Positions 24,201 through 38,429 of a DNA stretch of 64,000 nt are shown here, piece by piece. The notes below the pieces were generated by a model that made no database searches, had not been told where the DNA came from, and saw only the letters and a program-made list of their open reading frames with translations. The stretch's first letter is position 1. Each line of letters opens with the position of its first letter. The DNA comes from Mansonella perstans (lineage: Eukaryota > Nematoda > Chromadorea > Rhabditida > Onchocercidae), in assembly GCA_037074765.1 (NCBI GenBank), contig JBAMDO010000091.1, forward strand, positions 144,912-208,911, given 5' to 3'. Made by a program: the position numbers and the translations under genes.

Positions 24201-27200
24201 TACGCACACATCCCTCACTTCCTTGGTCGCCTATCTGCAATTTTACTCAAATTTTAGCATTTAATATTGATTCCACAACCTGCACGGACGATTGTCCTTG
24301 CTCCCCATGAATAGACAGCCCAATTTCCTCTGCATTCGATTCGTTGGTTATCTATATCAACGTTAAATATGGATGTTTAAATTCATCTAATTACATCTTA
24401 CATAGCAGAGCACTACTACAGTTCTCAATTTACTCTATCATAATTATAGTGGGGTACTACTGATTTGAAAAATGTTCCATAGGAAGAAGTCCATCATTCA
24501 GCTGAAAAAAAAAAAAAAAAAAAAACTTCTAGTGACCAGTTAAGGAAGTATTTTATTACATGGCATCATTTTTAATGGACTGAAACAAAGCTCCCATACA
24601 CAAAAAATCCGAATTTATCATTTATAACGCAAGTATCTCGTTCTAAAACCACATTCCAAGTTCACTCCAGAATTAGAAATCTCATTACACCTTTTTCTGT
24701 ATACGTTAAAAATGTTCAAGACAAACATTTCTGTAAAATAATGAAAAGTAAACCTCCCACAGGAACCCAAAAAATGACAACTATTTTAACTTGAAAATAG
24801 CTAATCAGTTTATCTTTCATATGAAATGATTTTTTTCCATCTAATGTATATGGAATAAGTTCATGAAAAAAGAGCGATGGCAAGGTGTTATTCTTTTTAC
24901 TTAGAAGGTTTCAGATTTGATATTACACCACTATTTGCTAGTTAAGACCCGTAAAAGGAAATTAAGTTGTTGATTTAACAATAAATAAAAATCCTCCTGC
25001 TTTGATGCTATTTCTTCAATTTCATAACGTTTAGGAATAAAATTAAAAACACATAATATTGAAATAAAAAAAACGAGCATATTTTAAGCAATCTGATTTA
25101 ACAAAGAAAGAAAGAGAGGAGTTAGCCACGAATAAAAAAGTTATTTCAGGTTACAAAAATAAACAAACAAGAGCAGCAAGTATCATTCCATTATCAAATT
25201 GGAAATCATTATTCCTAGCTTGAAAGGACACCATTAAAGATTTGAAATGTGCTCAGACATGCAAGCATGGTGGTGACATCCCACATATACACTTTGCCCC
25301 ATACAAAATACTGAGCGCTGATATAAGTCGTATATCCGTTGAAACATATGATAATATGGAACTTAAAACTCCGAACATTCACCGTACAGAATAAGATTTT
25401 TTCAATCATAAAAATGCTAAATATTGCATAATGAACTTACGAACAAAATGAACCAGTTAAGAGAGGAAAATTCAAAACTTCGACACTTCGCAATTCAATT
25501 TACCTTTCCCACTATTATAGTTCTACAAACCAACATTTCATAATTCATTATACACACTTTTGGAAAAACAGATACTACAATATTCCTCATAAATAATGTT
25601 GTAATACAAGCTATTATTTCAAAAAAAGCAAATTAGAACACATATGGATAAAATTTATATACAGCCAGTATTATAAGCTCGTTGCTAGGTAAAACCTAAG
25701 TTTACTTTTCCTGTGAATCAGAAGCAATTTTTTGATTGTAGAAAAAAAATGCATCAAAAATCTAAAAAGATCCAAACTCAAAACTACAAAAGACTTCTAT
25801 TTGAAATTAAAAAGTCAATAATTACGAAAACAACTTCGCTAAAAATTTCGCTTTGAATATTATAGCAAAAAGTTAAGTCACCGCATATCTGAAATCAATA
25901 AACTTTAACTGCTATTCGTGTATTACGCTGTCCATCTTCATGAACTATTCAATTCTTCAAACAAATATGTTAAATTTATTTTGATTTGACTTAGAAAAAT
26001 TACAATAAGAACTACATATATTTTATCTTGCCAGTGCCGATCTTTCTTTATATCCTATGCTATCTCTCCCAAAAATGACAGGCATATCAGTATTCCTGAA
26101 CAGAAATGCGAATTTCATTCGATATACAGTATATATTTCTCATTTAGTAAAAAAAATGACCAAGCATACCAAAAATGATTTTTTTTGCAATTATCTGAAT
26201 ATTGCTGAAGTACTATGATAAACTACAAAGAACAGCAAGCAAGACAGCAGCTAAATCAAAAAAATAAAATAAAACAAAAAACAAAAAAGAAAGAGAAAGT
26301 AAGAAAAGCAGGGATACAACACTCTTAATGAGTATGAGAAGGATAAATCAGTTGGTGCAAACTGAAAACTCTAGAAAGCAAAACCAATCATTGTAAAAAG
26401 TAAGCATAAAACTTTGCAATTTACTTCATTTAAAATTTCAGTGCAGACATTTAAGGATAATTGCATTAAAAAAATTCCTCAATATGCAACTGATTATTTT
26501 GCAAAAAAGAATTCCAAAGCCCCCACTTCCACATTTTCAAATAAGCAATAGAAACTGTGCTGTTTACCGAAAAATATGCTTTGTGAATTTACGATGAAAA
26601 AAATCAAAAAATATGCTGAAAAGAATCACTACTTTGTAGAACCCATAAATTTAACCGAGTAAATATATTTTGTAAAGAAGGCTAACAACTACTGTAAAAT
26701 TTAAAATAAGATCCAGCTAAACAGTCACATATTTGCATTATGAAATCCACATAAATCCTACGAGCGCCACCTCAATCTAAATAATATGGGAAGCTTTTTT
26801 CTAATAATCAAGAAATTACGACAAAATTCGCAAAAACTTCTACTGTAATGATAAACAAGAAGAATGAACCTCAAGAGATATTTGTCCTTGCAGTAAACAG
26901 AAATAAATAGCCTTTCCAACACTTCTCTGTTTTTGAAAATCTGTTGCTAACGCTGCACAGGCACGTAATTCTGCGGCACGATCACCCAAATTCCTAGCAA
27001 GCTTCAAATATCGAGTATGATATTCTATTGCTGAAATACAATCGTGCACAGGAAATTAAATCAGAGTTGCAAATAAATAAAACTACTTGTCTCAGAAGTG
27101 CGACCACCTTCAATAGGGAATATAGATTTCTAGTAATTTATAATTGCTGTCACATCGAGGGAACAAGGATTTCTAGTGGTTTGTAATTGCTGGGACCTTT

Positions 27201-29614
27201 CAAAATGAACATTATTTGAACAAACCTGTTAAATGATCGCCACACATAGCAGCACCATTACCAACATTAAAACAGCACTGCGCTTCTGTCACTTCATCAT
27301 GCAGTTCCGCTGCAACTGACAGCGCCAAACTAAAGAATTTTAATTACAATAGCACAGAAAAGGATCATTGAAATATCGTGGCTACAAATTCAATGCACAT
27401 TACAGTGGGACAAATCAATCTCAACAAAGCTCCTATTCAAAATTATAGCTATGTCACTATCTCTTATTAACGATAGCATTGGACGATAACTGTAAATAAT
27501 AGAAATGAATATTGCTGAGAAAATTGCCGGTAGTATTCTAAGGCCTTTGGCATTTCTGAAAGAAAAATATGCGCATTTCCAAGATTTGTATATGCACGTC
27601 GCATTGCAGCACGATCACCATACTGTCGAGCAATTTCCAATCTCTGCAAGATGTTTCGTTTAGTATAAGAAGAACCACAATTATTTATCCCCATAAATAT
27701 TTATTAATTTATCCACAATTATTCATATTTCCGTTATTTATTCTGTATCATGAAGATAACACATTAAGAATTTCAAATAATGGTTAATACCTCTTCAGTT
27801 GCATACCTGCTGTTTGATTTACTCAAGATTTCTTTGAACATGCCAAAATTTTTTTGCATGTAGACAAAACAACTGAAAGAGATGAATACTAGCATCCTAT
27901 TCATGAAAGATAGGCTTACTTTACTGTGGTAATAAACAGCAGTTGCATAATCACCCAGCATATAATAACTGTTACCAATATTGCCATACGTTCTCCCACA
28001 GGCAACGAAATCTTTCATGTTCTCGACTATGTGAAGATTTTGCCTACAATAGGAAGGGATGTTTGACAAACTAGTTTTTAATTGCAGAACTACAGAAAAG
28101 CATTCATGATTTTCAGTCTTAACAAGAATCAAGCTTATTTTTTTCTGGTAAATCAGATGCGAAATAGAAGTGAGATGCCCATATCTACATAAGCCACATA
28201 TTTGCCGAAACTATCAAGATACCAGTGATAAAAAAAATGCAGTCTGGAGTAAGTAACACACCAACAGGTAAGTGACACACCCTAAGTAACAAGCAGACAT
28301 TTGCAGTACAGTCCCTCATCATAACCATATCTAAGTTCTAGCCCAATAAGATAAGTGCTTACAAATAACAATTTATAGCAGCTTGAAGTTGCGAGGTTGC
28401 TGTCATATCACTAGCGGTAAGAAGTCCAGACTTATCAAGAGGTTCCGATGCATGGATTATTGTCTTCGCACGACAGTGATAAACAGATCCTAAATTATAA
28501 AGAGCTCCAGCCTCACACTCCTGCAAAAAATTTTGGTAAATGCAAGTTAGAATATGTTAAAACCTTGCAAAATCCACTTTATATCACTGTTTCAATCACT
28601 AAATCAAGTACATATGAAAGCGAACGAAAACGAAATGATTACCACAACATGAATCATTTGCTCAACCTTAATGAAAAAATAAATGCATCAAGTGCAACCA
28701 AGAGAGGTAAAATCATGTAACACCAGTTGCGCGTAAGACACTTCTAATTTAATTACAGAGTTTCACTGTGCTCTGTTGATTCATGAAAATCCATAAAATC
28801 ATGAACATAATCTTCTTACTTTGTCATTAAGTTCCTGTGCTAATCGTAAATGTGCAATCGCATGTTCATAAGCACTATCAAAATCACCCAAAGCTTTGTA
28901 GGTATTTGCTGTATTTCCATGAGCTTTTGCCAGACTAGAACGGTCATTGAGCAATCTAAAAATAAACAATAACAAATTATTGTGCACTACGAACAAAACT
29001 TGGAGAATGTTAAAATGGACCTTACTTGGCAGTTTCCAAATCGTGTCGATGATATTCAAGCGCTTTATCGAAAATACGCAACACAAAATAGGCATTCCCT
29101 AGTTGAGAATAAATAGCGGACAATGCTTCCAAGCTTCGTCCACCAAGGTCGATTTTTTTTTTCAATGCCATTTCCAAGTATTTAATTCCTAAAAAGTAGA
29201 TTTGCCTTCAAATCAATCCGACATGTGTTAGTTTTTATTAACATAACGAAAAAGTGAGAAAACTTTCTCAAAGCGATTAGTTGTACGCTTAAAAAGTTCC
29301 ATCAGACTGTATTTGAATTCTCTAAATGATAAAAGTTAGAACATAAATACATTGATCAAATCTAGAATTTTAATGCAAATAATTGGTCATTTTAATTCAT
29401 GAAATACTTCCTAATACGATATGAACATTCAAATCAATCTCCTAAGAAGAGTAAGGATAAATTATAGGATTTATGCTCAATTGAGATGAAGATATGATAG
29501 AATGAAAGCACCTAGTTCCAAACCTGGTTTCATACTGTTCTCTCGGCATAACCGCTCACCTTCTTGAGCAAGCGCCAGGGCATCCATACCCTCTACCGCT
29601 AATGATACGCTCAT
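21258..29614 (-). CDS. ags-3: GPSM/LGN/Pins-type G-protein signalling modulator (AGS-3-like)
   Basis: Fourteen exons close in phase to about 772 residues: 29512-29614, 29026-29188, 28820-28955, 28363-28520, 27920-28043, 27528-27643, 27226-27329, 26870-27030, 24280-24351, 23992-24234, 23015-23177, 22174-22584, 21601-21736, 21258-21486. The N-terminal half is a TPR array matching LGN repeat by repeat (ALAQEGERLC, SQLGNAYFVL, HGNTANTYKALGDFDSAYEH, YGNIGNSYYMLGDYATAV, RRAYTNLGNAHIFL). After a polar linker come four GoLoco motifs, ending NDQR (exon 11), EEQR (exon 13), DEQR and ETQR (exon 14). The family binds GDP-Galpha(i/o) through GoLoco and NuMA/LIN-5 or Inscuteable through the TPRs, controlling spindle position and cortical polarity. 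The exon 6 donor appears to be GC. The exon 12/13 junction and possible extra exons at 24.36-26.87 kb are less certain. Confidence 0.93.
24505..24525. repeat. Poly-A tract in GPSM-like intron
   Basis: A run of about 21 A inside the long intron between the last TPR exon and the linker exons of the GPSM-like gene. On the minus strand it is a T-run followed by CAG and a short open stretch to about 24460, which I did not accept as an exon because its 3' phase does not fit. Confidence 0.6.
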
Positions 29615-30116
29615 TTGCACACCTTTCTGTAACCCTTGAGATCACTACTTCACCTGTCCTGAAAGTAGCTTCTCATTGATGCTTTTCACGCAAACAAAAC
29701 TAATAATGGCGTAAATCTATGTACAGCACTACTTACTCCAAATTGTACGTACCACATCTACAGCACGTACCACAACACCATCATGCATCTCGTACGCAAC
29801 AAGAAACAATAGATCCAATTGATCGGTTATAGGTGTGGATCGGAATGCAACAATTCTAGTGCATGCAACAGTTCATGCAACTTTATAAGGATTCCATCGA
29901 TGCAACGTTATTTTGAGAGTGTGACCTAGATGCTTGATTTGGTCAGCTCCAATCATGAGGTTTGAGACAGACTGCTAACTAAGAGATGCGGGGATTGTAT
30001 TAACCGATATATTCGACGCTTATAAGTGTTCGGTGATGATGCTTCAATAAAATTTAAACACCTAAAAAATGTTTCAAGTAACACTGAAATCTCGATAACA
30101 GGAGTAAAAGTATCAT
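29615..30116. promoter_or_regulatory. Bidirectional promoter region
   Basis: The 0.5 kb between the divergent start codons of the GPSM-like gene (-) and the deubiquitinase gene (+). It must hold both promoters unless the genes have distant 5' exons. On the minus strand GGGTTACAG at about 29627-29635 sits 12 nt before the GPSM-like ATG and is a candidate spliced-leader acceptor. Short repeated ATGCAAC words occur near 29866-29905. No TATA box is obvious. Confidence 0.5.
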
Positions 30117-33100
30117 ATGTTTGAGGACGTTCAACGTTCGACTGAAGTGGTGCAAGGATCCACTTCTATCGCTGAAAGAGCAGTCGAATGCAATGGTATG
30201 TTTTTTTTTTTTTTTCATTTAATAATTGTTAAATAATTTTTCCTACCAAATGTATTTTTATAAAGTTCATTTTATTTTGGTTTATTTTACAATAAAAATT
30301 TTTTTTTGTTACTATTTTTTGCATATTTTAGACACTAATATACGACAGGATGTGGAATGCCCACACAAGAATAAGAAGGGATTATTTAAAGTTGCCACTT
30401 TACGAAAAAAAGTGAAAAATTTTAAGAAAAAAGTTGGAATTAATTATTGCGAAGGTTGTGCAAGGCTTGATCCACCCGAACAACGACCTTCGGTTTGTTC
30501 TCATTTTTCTTTGGGATTATTATGGAGTAACAATGCATTGAACTATGACTATTCCTCATTTTATAGTTGAAATTATGCGTAAAATCTCCACTGCTTTGTT
30601 TCCTAGTTGACGCAACTTACTGTTGAAGGTATGGATATGCGTCACTTGCAGTTATACCGGGTGCGATGAAAAAAATCATACTTTAGATCACTTCAGAGCA
30701 TTGCGCACAGGCGTGGAGCATCCACTTTTTTTTGCTATAGAAGGCAAACAGTTCCGGTGATTTTTGCATATTCAAAATTTGAAAATATATATAAATTTGG
30801 TTTGCAATGCATACCCACTGTTTATTTTTGCATCTGTCTTGACAAGTTTGTACGCGGACAGTGCAATGCATTAACTTATGTGTTTAGGGAGAAAATATTC
30901 CAAGTGACTTTTCATCTTATAAAATAATAAATTATGCTAGCCTTATATAAATGATTACGAAATGTCCTTTTTTTTTTTCAAATGTTTTTGTTGCAAATGT
31001 CATTTAATCAGAAAAAGGGCTTTTATGGTTAGTAATTTTCAAAGATTTTCACTGCATTTTAAAACAGCGGAAAGTTTTTCTACTTAAAGTTAAAGCGTTT
31101 CACTGAAAAAGTTCGTAGTTTAGGTGCTTCAGCTGCGAAAAAAGAATTGACGTGACTGAAGAAGAAGGTGGTTTAATAAAAGCTTTCATCAACGATTATA
31201 ACTCTTTCATAAAACCAAAGCTGAAGATTGATTCAGCAGAATCTCAGCCAATGAAAAATGGTAGCATGAAGAGAAATTCTTCAGTGGTTAAGGAAGTTGA
31301 TTCGAAAAAGAATGGAAATACCGAAAAGTGTTTAACAGAAAGTAAAATGAAAAATAATGAAAGGAAAGCATTGCTTCCAGTGCAGGTTTGTGAAATAAAT
31401 TTATTTTTAGACAAATTCCTTTAAAGGCGATGAAAAGTTATTGATTTTTTCGAGATTTTGTGTATATATGTTGCTGTTCCACAGTTTCCTACTTTCTCAA
31501 TTTTCTGCGGGAACTGTCCTTGAACCGAGATAGTTCTCATTGTTGTTGTAAAGTTGTCAAGAATCTATTTTGCAATACAGGGCCTCGCTAATCTTGGAAA
31601 CACTTGCTTTTTTAATTCGATAACTCAATGTCTTCTTCACACCCACACTCTTGCTGTGTACATCAATTTGGTTGGTAAAGAAGACAACATTGAACTTATG
31701 GAGAACAAAGTTTTGATTGGTGACAAGCAAGTCCAGGTACTTCGTTGAAGTTTTTTCTGTTTTGAACTGGTGAGACTTCTGTGATTTCTGTTTATTTAGA
31801 CTAATAAATTGGTTTACTACTACAGAGTTAAAAAGAAATTAAAAAAACTGGGGGAAGACGAATAAAAAAGCAATAAATATGCTATTACTGAAAAATATGC
31901 TTAGAAGAAAAAAAAATACGCTTAGAAGAGCCAATCATGCACTATTAACTGACTACCCACTTCTAAAGAATTGCATTTTGTGGGTTGAGCTGTTAAATAC
32001 TGTTAGTCGAGCTGATTGTTTATTACTTGAACAAAAAAAAAAAGTATAGACCTTTGTATGATTTACTCACAAAATCTCAAATTTACGCAACCGATTGTTT
32101 CTTTAAATGCCTCTAGGATTCTAGCAATAGCATCCAAGAAACTACATTTTATTGATAACAGCGGCAGTGTGGGGCTAACCAAGAAAACTAAACTAGAATG
32201 CATAAATTTTTTAGAGACGAAAGTCGTCAGACATCTCTTTCTAGACTAGATATTCCAAAAGTTAATATGACTACTTGGGAAATTTGCTCTTATTTATAAA
32301 TCTGCTAAATTTTTTAATAGTAAGTTAACCAGTCATTGCAGTGGGATTTAGTATGATTCTCAAGCTCTTTAAACGATTGCATATATTTCTTCAAGTAATT
32401 TAAGAAAGAATCGATGTTTTTATTAATTTTTGCCAGTTTAACGATGCATTTGCAGGTCCCCCACGTACATTTATCATTGGCTTCATTTGATGGACCACTG
32501 AATATGGTTTTCGCGAATTTTATACGCGACTACAAAGCCGGATTGATTATTCATCCCTCTTCTTTATTCAGTGAAATAGCCAGAAAGTTAGTGCACTGCT
32601 GTATAATGAAATAATTTCTGTAGTTTTTTAGAATTGACGGAACGTTTTTATAAGTAAAAACTCAGAATATCGCCATTTGGTTATGAAAGATCTCTTACTC
32701 TAAGCTAGATGAAACTTCATTAATTAGAAGTTTGTCACATCCTATCGTCTTTATTACCTCATATCTAATTTTCTTTATTACCCTGAAAGTCATCATTATA
32801 TAAGTTGTAAATAGCGTTTTTGCGATAATTTCATATCAACTTAACATACTTATAGAGCACCACGTTTCCGAGGGTGGGCGCAGCAGGATGCTCATGAATT
32901 ATTACGGTACTTAATGGACGGTCTGCGAACAGAGGAAATTAACCGGTATAAGGAATCTATTTCCCGATATATCAGGCTAGCTAGAAATGGGAATTCTAAG
33001 TTGACGGACAGCGAACTTTCTTTATTGGCTAAGGTCAGTTTTTACCTATGCATCATTATATCTCATAATCGCAGCAGATTTTCTTTGTAAACTCATTCTA

Positions 33101-35863
33101 CAATGAAATACAGGAGGAAAGATTTTTTAAGTACTGTGATGGTGTTTTCATACACATACATTGAAATATACCATATCTCTTAAATTTTCATATTTGCAAA
33201 ACTTTCCTCAATAAAATTGGCTCATTTATATATGTATATAAGCAATCAATCACATTAATCATGCAGCATAGATATGCAACCTTTTGTATTCACAAGTGTA
33301 TTGTTTCAGGGCATGCTGAAAGCTTGTGGAAGGCCGCTTATTGATGCCGTTTTTGGTGGCACACTTTTGCAGACAGTGAAATGTTCAGATTGTGGTCATC
33401 TTTCGAAAACTTATGAAGATTTCTTGGATCTTTCACTGCCTTTGCCTTCGACATCAGCCAAAACATTATTTAATGGGACCTATAAAATGCATAAGTCTAC
33501 TTCGCTGGGCTTAAGTAAATATCAGAAAAAAAAGGAAAAAGCGAATGCACGCAAAGGGGTTGGTCAAATTTATTTTGCAGAATTTAAGAAAGTTTTTTAT
33601 TTCTACATACCGTGTGGATTTAATACGTTAGTTAATAAAAATTATATACACATGTACTACAGAATTATATTCGGTTGCTGTTTTACACCTTATTTTTTGC
33701 AAATTTAAGAAGGCACGTCGAAAATCTCATGAAATCGTTTCGCATAACGATGAGATTAATAGTGAGAAGCAGCTTAATAATGATGCTAGCGATGAAGATT
33801 TTCTTGATGACGAGGATGTTGATCCAAAAAATGTCAATGGTAACATTTTCACTCGTATCATCTGCACTTTTGTTTTTATTTATTTATTTATTTATTGGTA
33901 GAATTTGTTTTGATGGTATTTTGTCGGTCCAAGAAATGAAAACTGTTATTTTTGTTTGGTTTATAAATATTTGAACGGGATTGTCTATTCGATTTTAAGG
34001 CATCACTGCAAATTGAGTTTTGGGATGTCTTTTTTTTCATCTTTCAATTAATGTTTCAAAACGATTCCTTGGTTTGAATTTTAGGTGATATCTGTAATGC
34101 TATGAATAAAATGAACATAAATACTGAACTAGAAGATTGCCTGCAGTTGTTGGATGATGGAGAAACTGTAGATGAGCCGCATTCATTAGCATCATGTCTT
34201 CGAGCTTTTACAACAACAGAAGTTCTATCAGCACCAAATACTTATGAATGTGAAAAATGCTGTGTACCTTATAACAAACAGGTTTCAAAATTTCGTTCTC
34301 TTTTTCAAATTAATTTCCAAATTCGAATATCGTTTTGATGAAACGATACTTTTTTACAAGCTTTCTTATCTATTGAAAACACAGAAATATTAGTTTTAAG
34401 ATTTGCGGATTACAAACTCCTGTTATATAAAGAATAATGCGCTACTCTTCAGCTTCGGAATGGAATGACGAAAAGGACGGTTGAAGCTGAGAAGCGTTAT
34501 TTAATTTATGAACCACCTCCTATTTTGACTCTACATCTCAAACGATTTGAACAGGTAATCAGGGAATTGCAGTTGAAGTGGTAAAATGAATTGCTTATTT
34601 ATTTTATAAGCTGTGCAGACAAGAATCGAGCACTGTGATGAAAAATTCCCAGTCCTTGTAATACAAATCTTCAGTTTTCATTCCTTTAATTTTAGAGTAT
34701 ATGAATAAAGTTAGATCTTTTTTTCGATCTTCCTTCTTAGTGTTTCTCATATATAAATGTAGCCATTGAAATTTTTGTCCAAAGTTTTTTTTTCCTCAGT
34801 TTTAAACCATTTATGTTGAAATACTTGCATCTTTCATTTATGTTTACTGCTGTCCCGTCATAGCTCACTTTTTCAGACGCATTCAGTGAGTGGTCGAGTG
34901 ATAACGCGCAAAGTTCCTGGGCAAATTTCTTTTCCAAAAATTCTTAATATTGCACCGTTTTGCACGCAGACAGCCAAGGTAAATTGCATCAGGATTGCTA
35001 TAAGTTGGGTCCTTATTTTCATCGTCATTTTTCAAAGTTATAATATGCTTTTCAGTTATTAACCAATAAAACTTGGTTAACGTTTCATTTGTTTTTGGAA
35101 ATTGATAATCCTGGTTCTTTTGTTGTTCATTTCGTACATTTTGGAAATTCATACTTATTTCGAACGGCGTTTTTATTCTACTATAGAAATATTATGAACA
35201 ATAAATGTGATATTGCAGAGAATCGGGAAAAAATTGAAAAAAGTATGTTATTCATTATACGGTGTTGTATCCCATTCTGGAGATCTCTCATCAGGTCATT
35301 ATGTCGCGTTTATCAAGAGTCGATGTCCCTCATTGCAAACAGAGAAGTTTTTTTACGAAGCCGCAAATCTTTCCCCACCAGATTCAGTTATTACTTGTGC
35401 TCCAGAACTAAAAGAGTTAGATCTTGTTTTTATATATATTTCTATAAATTTTTTTTTGAAATGGAAGTATTGCTTTTTAAGCAAAACTATCCTTTTTTAA
35501 ACGAAACTGTTTTTTTTTGTTCTCTACCATTTTAAAAATTTTAAAAGAAAATCTGGTTTGGAAGAAATTCCTGTGTCCATAATCTTTTTCGGTGAAGTGG
35601 TACTGTATTTTTTTTCTTGCAAAAATATTTAAACTTTAGTTATTGGGAAAATCATGGTGATATTTGCTGTTGCTGATCCTAACCATTTTCAATAATTAGG
35701 TGTCTTCATCATTCTTTTTATATGAAGTATTTTTTGCAGGATTATAGAGAGAGCTTGCGATGGCGAATGGTACTATGCAAGTGATATGAGAGTAAGCTCT
35801 GTGTCGGAATCGCGTGTGCTTGCTGCCGAAGCATATGTTCTTTTCTACGAACGGATCTTTTAA
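30117..35863 (+). CDS. USP16/USP45-type ubiquitin-specific protease with UBP zinc finger
   Basis: Exons: 30117-30195, 30332-30492, 30629-about 30756, about 30813-30860, 31068-31385, 31581-31736, 32456-32586, 32856-33033, 33310-33558, 33710-33839, 34085-34281, 34453-34554, 34877-34978, 35219-35415, 35740-35863. The UBP zinc finger begins at VECPH and continues through [25 protein letters not shown] and [11 protein letters not shown]. The catalytic domain has the Cys box [31 protein letters not shown], zinc-ribbon pairs (CSDC and CEKC), [10 protein letters not shown], the His box [13 protein letters not shown] and the ending [11 protein letters not shown] charged lysine/acidic insert splits it, as in USP16. 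USP16 removes ubiquitin from histone H2A, and USP45 acts on ERCC1; which role applies here is unknown. The catalytic exons close in phase. The zinc-finger exons do not: no AG acceptor is seen before 30813, and the frame jumps near the A-run at 31137-31142. Confidence 0.9.
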
Positions 35864-38429
35864 TGAATCCTTTCCCATTTATTTACAATGATGTATCACT
35901 AACTTTTTCCAGTCATTGTTTTTTGTGGCAACTAATTTTAGTATTTCATAAATTTCCATTTTGTGACCAAATATGCTTGCTCACATCAATTGCGATCCAG
36001 TTATGCTCCACTTTCTTTTCGGTGTAATAAACTATAAATTATCGGATGCAAGACTAAAATGCCATTCTATTTATAGTCTTTTATATTATAATTCCCTATG
36101 TTATTTTAGAGAAATATTTCGTTCAAAATCTATTTATTGGATAATTATGGATTTTTTGCCTTTTTTTTCAAATCATGAATCAAGAGGCTAAAATAAATTA
36201 TTCATATCACATTAAATTACAACAGCAGCATTAATGGCGAATGTTTGTAGTCCTTCAATCTTTGCATGCCACGTTGTACTATTGTTGTTCTTGGCAATGA
36301 ACTACGGGTGTAATGTTAAAATTAAGGAGAAACGAAAAATGGTTATTTCTTTCTGTGCTGAAATTTGCTCTTAACGTCTTTCCATAGTATCGTAGGCGTC
36401 ATTGATTTGTTATTTATGAAATAAAATGTTGTGATATACTCTGTGTTTTATCACTTTGAAAAGGCTTATTAAAGATCCGACAAGCATATAATTTAATAAA
36501 ATGGTCGTGGTAAATATGATTATATTGATTGATTATGCAACCTTCTTTGATATTATTTACGTATGTTGTTTGGTACTAGATATCTTGGTTTATAAGAGTT
36601 TTTCAGATGTCATGGTTGAAGGTTAAATCGATGACTGTGATTGCTCCAAGCTCTGGTCAGTCGGTTTTATATAAATGATGACTCCATTTTTTTTTTTTTT
36701 TTTCATTTTCCCGAAAAGTTTTCTGGATTTCTGTGATATGCATTTGTTATGTATCATTTTCAGTGAAATTTGCAAACAGTATAGAGTGATGCTATTATCA
36801 TAGGAATCATTTGCGCTGAGTTTGGGTCGAAGGACATGTAAATTTGCTGTGAATGGAACTCATTAACTGCTAACGCTGATTGCACCCTAAGGCAAGTTAT
36901 TCCTATTAATTTTTTATTTCCTGTAATTTCTTCTGTCTTTTTTCCTTTTTGTAAGTAGTGAACTTCATCCAGTGAACTCACTCACCTTTTAGTTGAAGGT
37001 GCCGAGCAAATTAGAAAAATAAAAAAATAAATATGATTGAAGTAAAATAGACATATTATATGAAATAATTTTTAAAATAGACATGTGTGAAACCAGTTTA
37101 AATTTTATTTGCAACAAGTTTTATTTGCAACAACTGACTGGTCAATCTCTTCATATAGGTGCGTTATATCTTCTCTTCTTTTCTCCATCATTTAATCAAG
37201 AATGACATATTGACTAGCAATAGATTACACTGTATGTATTGCTATAGTACAATTTAGGCGTATAATCCATGGTTATGGTTATGCATCTGATTACATTACT
37301 GGATTAAAGGGCAGAATATAGGTTTAGCCTAAATTTTTCAGTTCATGAAAGTCATACACTGTTAGCAATTTTTCTGCAGCATGATTACATAAAGTATTTA
37401 TATTCTTTAGAATATTGATTAAAGAAAATTCTATGCATGTACCCTCATCTAATTTTTCCTTTTTTTCCATTCAATTCTTCCTTTCTGTTCGTCTTTCCTT
37501 TTAGTGCAGATATAGTACTTGAAAAAACATTTGTAGATGATTACCAGTTTTTTTACTTTTTAATTACATATCTGTGATAATTTAACCATTATCATTTCTT
37601 TGGTTTCGTCACTTTGCAGCTCTGTTCCTTCCATTGTTGCAACTCCACCTTCTGCTTAAACATATACGAAATACAGTCAAAAAATTTTCATGTTTGGCTT
37701 GAAAAAAAACTGTTGTATGCTGGCTTTGTACTTATCTACTACAACTACTGCAAAGAATGAAAAAAAGTAAATAACAAATCAACGCTTGCAACAGTTGCAT
37801 TTCAAAAGGAGCAGTGCAATTTTCAATAAAATAAGGATACCAGATTTTCATTTGAGGTATATAACAGTTAAGAAAAAAGGCAATTTTCAGATAATCTCTC
37901 GTACGCGGAAAATTTTTTCCGCAAAGATAAAGTGTATTTGAATCATTTCAAAGAATCTTAGCGATCTCATACGGACATTCTTAGCTGTGTTATATTGTTG
38001 TTCTTTTTTCTTTGTTATCAAATTCATTCGCTGACATACAACATATGTGATTTTCAGGTTTTTGTTAACTTGCCCCCGATTTATAATGCGTATCACTGAT
38101 AGCGATTTCCACAGTTTTTTTGAGCAGTATCGTTAGATTAGGAACACCCTTTCCTTAAAAAGAAAACAATTCGTAAATTATGTCAACGTCGTTATAATGG
38201 AAGTGTTCGGTATCCATCTTATACTTCTCAACTCATTCCTCTTTTTGTTCTTGTATTCCTATAAAAACCCAACGCTCTACGCATTTTCCTCTGTTGTAGT
38301 ACTGTCCCAGTACCAGATCTTTCTTTATCCCTTATACCTTTTACTTTTCTCTTACATTCTTTTTGCATTTAAACAGTTTTTGAAGGTGGAATACGAGACA
38401 TTCAGCTATGATAAATGTCGAATTATTCA

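Noticed and set aside
24456..24502. Candidate GPSM-like exon following a T-run and CAG
   Set aside because: Its only donors give a phase that would create a stop in the next exon; skipping it keeps the frame.
36760..36981. Minus-strand 73-codon frame with fairly balanced composition
   Set aside because: No ATG start, no splice partner and no recognised motif; not enough to call a gene.
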